The notes under the pieces were generated by a model. The model was not told the DNA's origin. It did no database searches and saw only the letters and a program-made list of their open reading frames with translations. From assembly GCA_016125285.1 (NCBI GenBank), contig WGMA01000006.1:121145-185144 (forward strand): a stretch of 64,000 bases of DNA, read 5' to 3'. This document shows, in pieces, positions 51,299-61,806 of the stretch (positions are counted from its first letter, which is position 1; each line of letters starts with the position of its first letter). Source of the DNA: Phycisphaera sp. (lineage in GTDB: Bacteria > Planctomycetota > Phycisphaerae > Phycisphaerales > Zrk34). A program made the position numbers and the translations under genes.

Positions 51299-51565
51299 TC
51301 ACCCGGCCAGGCGGCCGCGGACCAGCACGCGGACGAACATCCAGATCGCTCGTGCGGCGACGGTGACGGCGGCGATCACGCTGCCGATCATGCACCAGCG
51401 GAGGTAGGCGGTCGGCTCGGCGATCCGCATGAAGCGGCGGGCGCGGGGCTGGCCTACGCGTCGCGGTCTCCGCGTGTCGACCACGCCGCAGCGGTCGCGG
51501 CCGGTGTCGAACAGCGTGCTGTGCGCCGTGTGGGTCTGGCGGGTTTTCTGCGTCGAACGTGTCAT
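51299..51565 (-). CDS. Small single-pass membrane protein, basic
   Basis: 88-aa protein: a strongly basic polar N-terminus (RRPRRVGQPRARRFMR) and one C-terminal hydrophobic helix (MIGSVIAAVTVAARAIWMFV) ending in RVLVRGRLAG. No family recognised. The ATG at 51565 is preceded by AAAGGAG at nine bases. The promoter directly upstream (51596-51625) carries the same operator-like palindrome as the zinc-ribbon gene promoter, so the two are probably co-regulated. It resembles in general form the 61-aa protein at 4279-4464. Confidence 0.68.
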   Translation of the reverse strand: MTRSTQKTRQTHTAHSTLFDTGRDRCGVVDTRRPRRVGQPRARRFMRIAEPTAYLRWCMIGSVIAAVTVAARAIWMFVRVLVRGRLAG

Positions 51566-51595
51566 CGGATAATGCTCCTTTCGCGTGTCTATCCG

Positions 51596-51625
51596 ACAAT
51601 AGTGTTGAATATACACCTAGTCCAA
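51596..51625 (-). promoter_or_regulatory. Promoter with operator-like palindrome (small membrane gene)
   Basis: Minus strand: -35 TTGGAC (51620-51625), 18-base spacer, -10 TATTGT (51596-51601). The spacer contains GTGTATATTCAACAC (51602-51616), matching the motif at 51249-51263 in 12 of 15 positions and again touching the -10. Confidence 0.68.
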
Positions 51626-51629
51626 CGCA

Positions 51630-51667
51630 AAAGCCCCGCGTGTATTGCATGTGCAACACCGCGGGGC
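51630..51667 (-). terminator. Extended terminator hairpin
   Basis: Stem GCCCCGCG (51633-51640) with CGCGGGGC (51660-51667), extended inward by TTGCA/TGCAA pairing, followed on the minus strand by TTTT. It lies downstream of the lipoprotein gene at 51701-52306. Confidence 0.75.
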
Positions 51668-51700
51668 GTCAGTGGCAGGAATGGGAGAAAAATCCGCCGG

Positions 51701-52306
51701 TTACTTCTCGGGCGCGGGCTCCGCGGCGGGCGCGGGCTCGGCCGGGGCGTCGGCGGGGGCGGCATCGGGGGCGGCTTCGGGCGCGGGTTCGGCGGCGGGC
51801 TCGGGCTCGGGCATCGGCTCGGGCTCGACGGCGGGGCGGTGCAGCGTGAACGTGCCGTAGTCGCCGCCGTCGGAGGTGTAGTCGGCGACGAACTCATCGG
51901 CGGTGATGTAGCCGCTGTAGGTGTAGTCGCCGATGTCGGTCACGAGCAGGCCGTGCACGCGGAGGCGGGGCGTGTCGGCGGTCTGGTCGAGCACGCCGTT
52001 GAGCACGACCTTCTTGAAGACCGGCACGATCCACGCGAACGTGGCGTGGAAGTTGGCGTCGTACTGGTAGGCGCCGCGCTCGGTGATGATCGCGCGCAGG
52101 CGGCCGGAGTGCCCGTCGCGTGTCGACTCCCACGTGCCGATCCAGCGGCCCATGAACGCGGAGGTCGGGGTAGCTTCGGGGGCGGCGCCCATCGACTCGG
52201 CCTCGGCCATCTCCGCCCACTGGGCGCGGAAGCCGGTCGTGCAGCCGACGCTGCCGAGCGTAAACGCCAGCAGGGCGACGAGGGTGAGTTGGCGGAACAG
52301 GTTCAT
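51701..52306 (-). CDS. Lipoprotein with Pro/Glu/Ala-rich tail
   Basis: 201-aa predicted lipoprotein: lipobox LGSVGC after FRQLTLVALLAFT. The middle (AFMGRWIGTWESTRDGHSGR, YQYDANFHATFAWIVP, LLVTDIGDYTYSGYITADEF) is a small beta-barrel-like domain of unknown family. The last 45 residues consist of Pro, Glu and Ala repeats (PEPMPEPEPAAEPAPEAAP), probably an extended periplasmic spacer. It lies 42 bases downstream of the dus gene and may be co-transcribed with it; an extended terminator follows. Confidence 0.75.
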   Translation of the reverse strand: MNLFRQLTLVALLAFTLGSVGCTTGFRAQWAEMAEAESMGAAPEATPTSAFMGRWIGTWESTRDGHSGRLRAIITERGAYQYDANFHATFAWIVPVFKKVVLNGVLDQTADTPRLRVHGLLVTDIGDYTYSGYITADEFVADYTSDGGDYGTFTLHRPAVEPEPMPEPEPAAEPAPEAAPDAAPADAPAEPAPAAEPAPEK

Positions 52307-52348
52307 TTCAATTCTCCCTTGCGTGGGTACGGATGGTCACTAACGGAA

Positions 52349-53461
52349 TCACGCCGCGACGGTCGCGTGTGATTGTTGGGTCTGTTTCTGCTGGGCGCGG
52401 TCGCTGTCGGCCAGCTGCTCGGCGCGCGTCACCCAGGTGACCGGCACGCGGTTCGCCGCGTCGCCGGACTCGTCGAGGAAGCGGTCCACCGCCTCGTCGA
52501 ACTGCCGCGGGTCGGTCATCGCGGCCACGGCTCGCTTCAGCGGCTTGCACGGGCCCAGGTGGACGCCGTACCCGCTGATCTTCTGCTTGAGCCGATTCAT
52601 CGTGTATCGGTCCTCGCGGCATTCTAACAACAGTCGAAAATGCATCCGCACGCATGCCAGCCGCTGTCGAAGCGTCAGCTGGTCGGCCTCGTCGAGGCGG
52701 CCGGTGGTCAGCAGCGTGTGCGTGTCGCGGAAGATCCACGGCGCCCCGAGCGCCGCGCGGGCGATCATCACGCCGTCGCATCCGGTCTCGTCGAGCATCC
52801 GCTGCGCGTCGTACGGCGTGCGGATATCGCCGTTGCCGATGCACGGCACGCGTCCGCCGCCGGCGTCGTGCACCGCGTCGACCACCGCGCGGATCCCGTC
52901 GTAGCTCGCGCTGCCCTTGAACCGCTGCGCCGCCGTGCGACCGTGGATCGTGATGCACTGCACGCCCACGCCGATCAATCGGCGCACGAGCGTCGGCGCC
53001 GTCAGCTCGCCGTCGTAGAAGCCGAGACGCGTCTTCGCGGTCACCGGCACGCGGTCGCCCACCGTCTTCACCAGCCGCTCAGCGACCTCGACCGTGTGGT
53101 CCGGCGTGCACAGCATCATCGAACCGGCGTACGTCTTGGTCACCTTGTCCACCGGGCAGCCCATGTTGATGTCGAGCGTCGTGGCGCCCTCGTCGACCGC
53201 CCACTTCGCCGCCTCCGCCATCAGCTCCGGGTCCTGCCCGTACAACTGCATGCCCAGCGGCCGGTCGGCGTCGTTGGTCGCCATCAGCCACCGCGTCTGC
53301 TCGTTCTGCTTGAGCACGCCGTGCGGACACAGCAGGTCGGTAAACGCGATGCCCACACCGCCACACGCCCGCGCGACCAGCCGGAACGGCAAATCACAAT
53401 GCCCCGCGACCGGCGCGAGCAGCAGGTTGGTGTCGAGTTGGACATCACCGATTCTTAACAT
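52349..53461 (-). CDS. dus: tRNA-dihydrouridine synthase
   Basis: 370-aa FMN-dependent enzyme that reduces uridine to dihydrouridine in tRNA D-loops. The N-terminus LLLAPVAGHCDLPFRLVARA binds FMN; LDINMGCPVDKVTKTYAG contains the catalytic Cys; TIHGRTAAQRFKGSASYDGI and CIGNGDIRTPYDAQRML with GCDGVMIARAALGAPWIF complete the barrel. The C-terminal helical domain is extended (HFRLLLECREDRYTMNRL...). The start at 53461 places the conserved barrel near the N-terminus; the open frame upstream is Arg/Pro-rich and unlikely to be translated. Confidence 0.93.
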   Translation of the reverse strand: MLRIGDVQLDTNLLLAPVAGHCDLPFRLVARACGGVGIAFTDLLCPHGVLKQNEQTRWLMATNDADRPLGMQLYGQDPELMAEAAKWAVDEGATTLDINMGCPVDKVTKTYAGSMMLCTPDHTVEVAERLVKTVGDRVPVTAKTRLGFYDGELTAPTLVRRLIGVGVQCITIHGRTAAQRFKGSASYDGIRAVVDAVHDAGGGRVPCIGNGDIRTPYDAQRMLDETGCDGVMIARAALGAPWIFRDTHTLLTTGRLDEADQLTLRQRLACVRMHFRLLLECREDRYTMNRLKQKISGYGVHLGPCKPLKRAVAAMTDPRQFDEAVDRFLDESGDAANRVPVTWVTRAEQLADSDRAQQKQTQQSHATVAA

Positions 53462-53636
53462 CGCGGGGATTATACACGGGGATGCGCGACGTTGAATCGG
53501 CATTTGTCGCTGAGTTGCACGGTGCGGTCCGGCGGGGGGGCAACGATGAGGACGCGGCAATAGACCCTCTACGTGTCACGTTGAACAGTGCCAGGCGTCC
53601 TTCGCCTTCCCCACAACTGCAAACCGGAGCCCGTTG

Positions 53637-55079
53637 GTGACCAAGGCAGCTTACTTTGCGGCATGGATCCTGATCGGCCTTGCGTGTGTCGCGCGTGCCG
53701 CCGATCAACCGAACGTTATCGTCATCATCACCGACGATCAGGGCTACGCGGACGTCGGCTTCCAGGGGCTGCCCGCGTCGAAACAGGTCGTCACCCCTAA
53801 TCTCGACAAGCTCGCCGCGTCGGGCGTGTCTTTCCGCAACGGCTACGTGGCATTCTCGACGTGCGGGCCGTCGCGCGCGTCGCTGATGACCGGGCGATCC
53901 GCCAGCCGCTTCGGCGTCGAGGAAAACGAGGTGTCCCCACCGACCAGCGAGGTGTTCATCCCGCGTGTCCTCGGTCCGCTCGGGTACGCCTCCGCCGCGT
54001 TCGGCAAGTGGCACCTCGGCGAGAGCGGCGGCGAGATGCCGACCGATCGCGGGTTCGACTACTACTGGGGCGACATCCCGGCGCAGAAGGACTACTTCAT
54101 GAAGCGCCTCGACGATCCGCCGTCGTGGAAGTCCGGCACGCAGAAGCCGCGCACCTATGGCCGATACGTCACCGACGCCTACACCGACGAGGCTGTCGAG
54201 TTCATCAAGCAGAACCGCGACAAGCCGTTCTTCGCGTACGTGGCCTACAACGCGCCGCACAGCCCGTTCCGCACCTACGAAGCGCTCGTGCAGCGCGTCG
54301 TCGAGCAGCGGCCGGAGTGGCGACCCGTCTACGAGCGGATGAAAGAGCAGGGCAAGTTCCCGGCGTACGACTTCGGCAACTTCAAGGGCGAGCACCTCGA
54401 CCAGGAGATCCTGCGGCTCTGCTACGTGTCGATGCTGCTCGCGGCGGACGACGGCGTCGGCAAGATCGTGCAGGCGCTCGACGACCTGAACCTCCGCGGC
54501 AACACGCTGATCTTCTACCTCAGCGACAACGGCGCCGCGCTGGCGCGGCCCAACGACCTCGGCGGCGTGAATCTCCCGCTGCGGTCGGGCAAGGGGTCGG
54601 TGTACGACGGCGGCGTCCGCGTGCCGTTCGTGATGAGCTGGCCCGGCAAGCTGCCCGCGGGCAGGACCAGCGACCTCGTCGTGTCGTCGATGGACATCTT
54701 CGCCACGACCGTCGCGCTCGCAGGCGGACGCGTGCCACAGGATCGCGCGATCGACGGCGTCAACCTTATGCCGTACGTCACCGGCGACAAGCCCGGCCCC
54801 GCGCACGACTACCTGTTCTTCCGCCGCCAGGGACGCAACGCCTGGTCGATCCGAGCGGGCGACTACAAGTGGGTGTGGAACCCCGGCAAGAAAAAAGACC
54901 AGAACATCGACGACCCGTTCCTCGGCCCCGAGCGCTCGCCCGACGGCGGCCTCTACGACATCGCCGACCGCGTCAGCGAAGACGTCGACCTGTCGACCAG
55001 CATGGCGGACAAGAAACGCGACCTGATGAAGCTTTACGAAAGTGTGGCCAAAGACCTGCCCGACGCCCGTGTGCCGTAA
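53637..55079 (+). CDS. Secreted sulfatase (Cys-type, formylglycine-dependent)
   Basis: 480-aa exported sulfatase. Signal peptide KAAYFAAWILIGLACVARA, metal-binding NVIVIITDDQGYADVGF (D33, D34), and the C-x-P-S-R signature FSTCGPSRASLMTGR with C76 to be converted to formylglycine; further motifs are GKWHLGESGGEMPTDRGF and IFYLSDNGAA (metal-site DN). Probably removes sulfate from algal or surface polysaccharides. The GTG at 53637 is chosen because GGAG lies seven bases upstream; a TTG one codon earlier is also open. Confidence 0.93.
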   Translation: MTKAAYFAAWILIGLACVARAADQPNVIVIITDDQGYADVGFQGLPASKQVVTPNLDKLAASGVSFRNGYVAFSTCGPSRASLMTGRSASRFGVEENEVSPPTSEVFIPRVLGPLGYASAAFGKWHLGESGGEMPTDRGFDYYWGDIPAQKDYFMKRLDDPPSWKSGTQKPRTYGRYVTDAYTDEAVEFIKQNRDKPFFAYVAYNAPHSPFRTYEALVQRVVEQRPEWRPVYERMKEQGKFPAYDFGNFKGEHLDQEILRLCYVSMLLAADDGVGKIVQALDDLNLRGNTLIFYLSDNGAALARPNDLGGVNLPLRSGKGSVYDGGVRVPFVMSWPGKLPAGRTSDLVVSSMDIFATTVALAGGRVPQDRAIDGVNLMPYVTGDKPGPAHDYLFFRRQGRNAWSIRAGDYKWVWNPGKKKDQNIDDPFLGPERSPDGGLYDIADRVSEDVDLSTSMADKKRDLMKLYESVAKDLPDARVP

Positions 55080-55127
55080 CGTCGAGGTATTCACCACAGA
55101 GAGCACAGGGGTCACAGAGTTCATCGG

Positions 55128-55439
55128 CTATTGATCTGGATCATCGCGGGCATTGTCGTCCGCGTGTTGCGGCTGCGCGACATCGAGGTAGAAGTCTTCG
55201 TAACGCCGTAGCGACTCCAGATGAGCGTACTTCTCTGCGGTCTGCCTTAAGCGATCGGCGTAATTCACACGCTGTTCGGCGGGAATGAACTCGTACTGGG
55301 TCTGGGCGAGTATTCGTAGAGCGAGTTGATTGTCCGCTTCCCTCAGGACGTTCGTTCGGCTCTGCAGGAACAGGCAGGCGGTGAGTACAACAATCAGGAA
55401 GGTCTGCAGGAGGACGATCAGCTTCTGTGCACGCGTCAT
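55128..55439 (-). CDS. Small membrane-anchored protein
   Basis: 103-aa protein with one N-terminal transmembrane helix (LIVLLQTFLIVVLTACLFLQ) and a helical, charged body (QRVNYADRLRQTAEKYAHLE) that may form a coiled coil. GGAGGTGATGTC upstream gives a ribosome-binding site for the ATG at 55439. No family recognised. It converges with the sulfatase gene. Confidence 0.65.
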   Translation of the reverse strand: MTRAQKLIVLLQTFLIVVLTACLFLQSRTNVLREADNQLALRILAQTQYEFIPAEQRVNYADRLRQTAEKYAHLESLRRYEDFYLDVAQPQHADDNARDDPDQ

Positions 55440-55491
55440 AAGACATCACCTCCTCTGCTTGCTGTTCTCTGTGCCCTCTGTGGTGAAGAAC

Positions 55492-56319
55492 TCACCCGTC
55501 AGACTTGTCCCCGCCACCGCTCTCCCCGCGGCCCCGCTTCGTCGTCGGCTGCTCCGGCTTCGGGTGTCCGCCGAGGCCGTATCGCAGGATGCAACGCAGG
55601 GCTGACACGCCGTCTTTCCAGCCGATCTTTTTGCCCTCGTCGTACGACCGGCCGTCGTAGGCGACGTGCACCTCGTAGATGCGGGCGCGCAGGCGGGAGA
55701 CCTTCGCGGTCAGCTCCGGCTCGATGCCGAAGCGCGGCTCCTGCAGCTCGATCCTATCCAGCACCTCGTGGCGGAACACCTTGTAGCAGCACTCCATGTC
55801 CGTGAGGTTCAGGTTCGTGAGCATGTTCGACAGCATCGTCAGGAAGCCGTTGGCCAGGCTGTGCCAGTAGTACAGCACGCGGTGGGCGGCGCCGCCGATG
55901 AAACGCGATCCGTAAACGACGTCCGCCTTGCCGAGCAGGATCGGTTCGAGCAGACGCGGGTAGTCGGCCGGATCGTACTCGAGGTCGGCGTCCTGGATCA
56001 GCGCGATGTCGCCCTCGACGTGCTGGAACCCGGTCTTCAGCGCCGCGCCCTTGCCCTGGTTGACCTCGTGGAAAAGGATCGTCAGATCCGGCCGATCCTT
56101 GGCCAGTTGCTTGAGCAGGTCGGTGGTGCCGTCGGTCGAGCAGTCGTCGATGATGATGATCTGCCGCTCGAGCCCGCCGGGGACCTCGATCGACTCGACG
56201 CGGTCGAGGATCGTGGTGAAGAACTTCACCTCGTTGTAGACGGGGATGACGATCGACAGCTTCTCGAAGACGGGCTTCTCGGTGATCGGCTGCTGACTCG
56301 GGGCGGCGGTGTCGTTCAT
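55492..56319 (-). CDS. Family 2 glycosyltransferase (dolichyl-phosphate mannose synthase-like)
   Basis: 275-aa GT-A glycosyltransferase. [77 protein letters not shown] and [13 protein letters not shown] are hallmark motifs of DPM1-like polyprenyl-phosphate sugar synthases. It could supply lipid-linked sugar to the ArnT-like transferases at 38-42 kb. There is no C-terminal membrane domain; the tail is Lys/Gly-rich. The ATG at 56319 begins [11 protein letters not shown]. Confidence 0.92.
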   Translation of the reverse strand: MNDTAAPSQQPITEKPVFEKLSIVIPVYNEVKFFTTILDRVESIEVPGGLERQIIIIDDCSTDGTTDLLKQLAKDRPDLTILFHEVNQGKGAALKTGFQHVEGDIALIQDADLEYDPADYPRLLEPILLGKADVVYGSRFIGGAAHRVLYYWHSLANGFLTMLSNMLTNLNLTDMECCYKVFRHEVLDRIELQEPRFGIEPELTAKVSRLRARIYEVHVAYDGRSYDEGKKIGWKDGVSALRCILRYGLGGHPKPEQPTTKRGRGESGGGDKSDG

Positions 56320-56417
56320 GATGGGCGGGGCACTCCGTGGACGCGATCTGAGTGTGGATATGCTAACAACGACCGCGGCGTTTAGCGACGCGTTGACTGG
56401 CTTTGCCTGGTGTCCTG

Positions 56418-56632
56418 CCGCGGGGGCTCCGCCCCCGCGCACCCCCGTTGACGTCGTGGCGCTCGTCGCAACGCGAGAGTGCTCACGTGGTCGGTCGCAT
56501 GGTCCTTCCCGAAAGGCCCCAACTCTGGCGAGGGCCTTTCGCGAAGGAGCATGCTGGCAGAGTCACTGCCAACCCCTGTGCGGCGCGCGCCACGAAACGG
56601 AACGGGGGCACGCGGGGGCGGAGCCCCTGCGG
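56418..56632. mobile_element. Foldback MITE-like element
   Basis: About 215 bp with 32-bp terminal inverted repeats (56418-56449 and 56601-56632) matching at about 29 of 32 positions; each arm contains the GGGGGC(T/G)CCGCCCCC hairpin. The interior also folds on itself (GCATGGTCCTTCC.. with ..GAAGGAGCATGC, 21 of 23), so nearly the whole element is one long imperfect palindrome. It encodes no protein and lies in the 374-base gap between the glycosyltransferase and recQ genes. Confidence 0.78.
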
Positions 56633-56693
56633 ATAGAGATCCATAGGTCACATCTACGACACGTGACTTGAGTGCATCGGCCTCAAAGAGATA

Positions 56694-58532
<1,839 letters not shown>

Positions 58533-58540
58533 GTCGGTTT

Positions 58541-58665
58541 GGGAATTGCAAATTGGTCATTGGGTGGGCCGCCCGCTGCAGCACTCGACTGAGAGACGTG
58601 CGGCGACGAAGCGTCGGGTCAATGTTCAATTTGCAATGCTCAATTTGTAATTGGCAATTCCCCAT
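58541..58665. repeat. AT-rich imperfect inverted repeat
   Basis: Begins GGGAATTGCAAATTGGTCAT and ends near AATTTGTAATTGGCAATTCC, so the ends can pair; the right part contains AATTTGCAATGCTCAAT, shared with 27878-27916. Non-coding. Confidence 0.6.
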
Positions 58666-58736
58666 CGGACCCGACCCGCTCAACATGACGTCCGCAGTTC
58701 CGGACGATCCCCGCCATGTCAGAACGTTCCGCGCAT

Positions 58737-58830
58737 AAAAAAACCCGAGGACGCGTGGCGCATCGCCCTCGGGGTATTCGGCTCAACGACTTTCGTCGGA
58801 GCCGGTAGTGACCTTCCTGCATTCCCCTGT
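58737..58830 (-). ncRNA. Candidate small RNA with intrinsic terminator
   Basis: Minus strand: -35 TTGACA (58860-58865), 17-base spacer, weak -10 AAAAAT (58837-58842), then about 94 bases containing a hairpin with GAAA tetraloop (GGCTC.GAC-GAAA-GTC..GAGCC, 58780-58803) and a terminator stem CCCGAGG/CCTCGGG (58744-58773) followed by seven T. No protein-coding frame is credible and no minus-strand gene lies immediately upstream that would need this terminator. Not recognised as a known RNA family. The rest of 58533-59010 contains only repeats. Confidence 0.5.
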
Positions 58831-59010
58831 CTCACAATTTTTGAATGCGGGATATGCATTGTCAAGCAAAAACCTGCGCGCTGTGTCAAACTTTGATCGG
58901 CGCGATTTCGCGCCGCGCGGCGGATCGTCGCGTCAACTTGCATCCGAAAGAGGAAACGCTACTGTTGTCCGTTTCGCGGGGCACGCGAATTTACCCCTAG
59001 AGCAACGACC

Positions 59011-59976
59011 ATGCGCATCCTGCTTACGACGACCAGCTACCAGGACACACCCGGCAAACACCACGACCTGCTCGCGGCCAGCGGCTTCGACGTCGTCCGC
59101 GCACGCGGGCCGCTCGACGAAGCGCAGATGCTCGAATTGATCGGGAAGGAGGGGCCTTTCGACGGCACGCTCAACGGCGACGACGCGTTCACCGCGAAGG
59201 TGATCGACGCGCTGGGCCCGCAGCTGAAGGTGCTGGCGAAGTACGGCATCGGCCTCGATTCGATCGACGTGCCCTACGCGACCTCGAAGAAGATCCCCGT
59301 GCTGTTCACGCCCGGCGTGAACCACACGACGGTCGCCGAGCACGCGTTCGGTCTGATGATCGGTGTGTCGAAACATTTCTGGCCGCACACCCGCGCGGTG
59401 AAGGCCGGGCAGTGGAAACGCATCACCGGCATCGAACTCGCGGGCAAGACGCTCGGCGTGATCGGCATGGGGCGCATCGGCAAGGAAGTGATCAAGCGCG
59501 GCCTGGCGTTCGACATGAAGCCGATCGCGTTCGACGCCTACTGGGACGACGCGTTCGCGACGGAGCACGGCGTGACGAAGGCCGCGTCGGCCGAGGCGGT
59601 GCTCGAGGCCGCGGACGTCGTGTCGCTGCACATGCCGCTGACCGACGAGACGGAGAACTTCATCAACGCCGATCGCATCGCGAAGATGAAGGACGGGGCG
59701 ATCGTGATCAACACGGCCCGCGGCGGTCTGATCGACGAGGCCGCGGTCGCCGAGGCGTGCAGGAGCGGCAAGCTGTACGGCTACGGCGGCGACGTGCTGG
59801 TGCACGAGCCGATCAAGGCGCCGCACCCGTTCATGGATGTGGACAACATCCTGCTGACGCCGCACGTGGGCAGCCGGACGCTGGAAAGCGTCGAGCGCCA
59901 GGCCGTGCGGGCGACCCTCAACGTCGTCAATTTCCTCAAGGGCGACAGCGACTTCATCCAAGCGAACAAATTCTGA
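59011..59976 (+). CDS. D-2-hydroxyacid dehydrogenase (phosphoglycerate dehydrogenase-like)
   Basis: 321-aa NAD-dependent dehydrogenase of the D-isomer 2-hydroxyacid family. The substrate loop region is LAKYGIGLDSIDVPYATSK; NAD-binding GKTLGVIGMGRIGKEVIKRG; catalytic Arg in VINTARGGLIDEAAV; Glu and His in the C-terminal part (LLTPHVGSRTLESVERQ). It could act on 3-phosphoglycerate, glycerate or another 2-hydroxyacid; lacking an ACT domain, it is not a classical long SerA. It is followed after about 110 bases by gnd, perhaps in one sugar-acid context. Confidence 0.88.
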   Translation: MRILLTTTSYQDTPGKHHDLLAASGFDVVRARGPLDEAQMLELIGKEGPFDGTLNGDDAFTAKVIDALGPQLKVLAKYGIGLDSIDVPYATSKKIPVLFTPGVNHTTVAEHAFGLMIGVSKHFWPHTRAVKAGQWKRITGIELAGKTLGVIGMGRIGKEVIKRGLAFDMKPIAFDAYWDDAFATEHGVTKAASAEAVLEAADVVSLHMPLTDETENFINADRIAKMKDGAIVINTARGGLIDEAAVAEACRSGKLYGYGGDVLVHEPIKAPHPFMDVDNILLTPHVGSRTLESVERQAVRATLNVVNFLKGDSDFIQANKF

Positions 59977-60085
59977 TTTTCCGTCTCGGCTCACCGAAAC
60001 TTAGTCGCCCATTTGCGGTCGGGGCCGTAGATGGTAATCATTGCGTCTTTGGCGACCGCAAAACCAAACCCTCAGGGGAAAGAAC

Positions 60086-61627
60086 ATGAGCGAACCACAA
60101 GCAGACATCGGCCTGATCGGCCTGGCCGTGATGGGTCAGAACCTCGTGCTGAACATGGCGGATCACGGTTACACCGTGGCCGTGTACAACCGCACGACCG
60201 AGACGATGGATCAGTTCATCGCCAAGTGCAAGGCTGAAGAGCCTTCGGCGGAGCGCGTGCTGGGCTTCGCGGAACTGGCGGACTTCGTCAAGGCGATCAA
60301 GAAGCCGCGGAAGATGGTCATCCTCGTGAAGTCGACGGCGGTGCTGCCGCACGACCGCGACGCGGTGGACAAGGTCATCGAACAACTGCTGCCGCTGCTG
60401 GACAAGGGCGACATCATCATCGACGGCGGCAACAGCAACTGGAACGCGACGATCCGGCGTGAGAAGGACCTGACGGCGCAGGGCTACGAGTTCATCGGCT
60501 CGGGCGTGTCGGGTGGCGAGCTGGGCGCGCGGTTCGGTCCGTCGCTGATGCCGGGCGGCTCGAAGCAGGCGTGGCAGTCGCTCAAGCCGATCTGGGAAGC
60601 GATCTCCGCGAAGGTCGATAAGAAGACGGGCAAGCCATGCGAGGACTACAAGGCGGGCGTGCCGATCGTGGGCGGCGAGCCGTGCACGACGCACATCGGC
60701 GCCGACGGCGCGGGCCACTACGTCAAGATGGTCCACAACGGCATCGAGTACATCGACATGCAGCTGATCTGTGAGGCGTACAACCTCATGAAGACGCTGC
60801 TGGGCATGAAGCCCGACGAGATGTCGAAGGTGTTCGGCAAGTGGAACAAGGGCGTGCTCGACTCGTTCCTCATCGAGATCACCACGGACATCCTGCAGCA
60901 GAAGGACCCGGCGAAGAAGGGCAAGGGCTTCCTGGTCGACAAGGTGCTGGACACGGCCGGTCAGAAGGGCACGGGCAAGTGGACGTCGACGAGTGCGCTC
61001 GACCTGGGCATCCCGGCGAACGCGATCGCCGAAGCGGTGTTCGCACGCTGCCTCAGTGCGTTGAAGGACGAGCGTGTCGCGGCGAGCAAGAAGCTCAAGG
61101 GGCCGAAGGGCGCCAAGGCGATCAAGGGCAAGAAGAAGCTGGTCGAGGCGATCCACGACGCGCTGTACAGCTCGAAGATCTGCGCCTACGCCCAGGGCTT
61201 CCAGCTGATGGCCGAGGCGGCGAAGGAATACAAGTGGACGCTGAACTTCGGCGAGATCGCCAAGATCTTCCGCGGCGGCTGCATCATCCGCGCCCGCTTC
61301 CTGCAGAAGATTACCGAGGCATACGAGAAGGACGCCAAGCTGCAGAACCTCATGCTCGACCCGTTCTTCAAGAAGGAACTGCACCGCTGCCAGGACAACT
61401 GGCGGAAGGTCGTCTCGCTCGCCGCGGAGCACGGCGTGTCGATCCCGGCGTTCATGTCGGCGCTGGCGTACTTCGACGGCTACCGCTCGGCGGTGCTCCC
61501 GGCGAACCTGCTGCAGGCGCAGCGTGACTACTTCGGCGCTCACACGTACGAGCGCACGGACCAGCCGCGCGGCAAGTTCTTCCACGTCGACTGGCCCGAG
61601 GCCAACCGCCCGCAGCTCGACATGTGA
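60086..61627 (+). CDS. gnd: 6-phosphogluconate dehydrogenase (decarboxylating)
   Basis: 513-aa enzyme of the pentose phosphate pathway: 6-phosphogluconate + NADP+ to ribulose-5-phosphate + CO2. NADP site [20 protein letters not shown] with VAVYNRTTE; substrate motifs [29 protein letters not shown] and [20 protein letters not shown] (catalytic Lys); C-terminal [20 protein letters not shown]. It is about 45 residues longer than typical bacterial Gnd, partly from an insertion around residues 180-195 ([18 protein letters not shown]). AGGGGAAAG fixes the ATG at 60086. A terminator follows. Confidence 0.96.
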   Translation: MSEPQADIGLIGLAVMGQNLVLNMADHGYTVAVYNRTTETMDQFIAKCKAEEPSAERVLGFAELADFVKAIKKPRKMVILVKSTAVLPHDRDAVDKVIEQLLPLLDKGDIIIDGGNSNWNATIRREKDLTAQGYEFIGSGVSGGELGARFGPSLMPGGSKQAWQSLKPIWEAISAKVDKKTGKPCEDYKAGVPIVGGEPCTTHIGADGAGHYVKMVHNGIEYIDMQLICEAYNLMKTLLGMKPDEMSKVFGKWNKGVLDSFLIEITTDILQQKDPAKKGKGFLVDKVLDTAGQKGTGKWTSTSALDLGIPANAIAEAVFARCLSALKDERVAASKKLKGPKGAKAIKGKKKLVEAIHDALYSSKICAYAQGFQLMAEAAKEYKWTLNFGEIAKIFRGGCIIRARFLQKITEAYEKDAKLQNLMLDPFFKKELHRCQDNWRKVVSLAAEHGVSIPAFMSALAYFDGYRSAVLPANLLQAQRDYFGAHTYERTDQPRGKFFHVDWPEANRPQLDM

Positions 61628-61655
61628 GCCCGCGCGACAATCCGATGAAACCTCA

Positions 61656-61691
61656 CAGGCCCGGCCGCTGATGCGACCGGGCCTGTTTGCC
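61656..61691 (+). terminator. Terminator of gnd
   Basis: 9-bp stem CAGGCCCGG/CCGGGCCTG with a 12-nt loop, followed by TTTGC, about 30 bases after the gnd stop. The T-run is short. Confidence 0.7.
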
Positions 61692-61722
61692 TGAGGAATG
61701 GGTTGTTGACGTGAACGGTGGA

Positions 61723-61806
61723 TCAGCCGCGGGGCGGACCGCGGGGCTGATCGAGCAGGGCGTACCCTCCGGGACGCCGTGCGACGATCGTCGTCGAGGC
61801 CCTCAT
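61723..61806 (-). CDS. Possible 27-aa peptide coupled to the DksA-like gene
   Basis: Short frame whose ATG overlaps the stop of the DksA-like gene (ATGA) and is preceded by GGAG at six bases. It would encode MRASTTIVARRPGGYALLDQ and a Pro/Arg tail. Overlap coupling and a good ribosome-binding site are the only support; no homology is claimed. Confidence 0.35.
   Translation of the reverse strand: MRASTTIVARRPGGYALLDQPRGPPRG

Noticed and set aside
58737..58830. SRP (4.5S) RNA or c-di-GMP riboswitch for the candidate small RNA
   Set aside because: The conserved GGAAG-type SRP tip and the riboswitch core motifs are not present.
58719..58943. Minus-strand frame of 74 codons near the candidate small RNA
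   Set aside because: It crosses the promoter-like sequence and hairpins, has no start signal, and its residue pattern is not protein-like; the RNA interpretation fits better.
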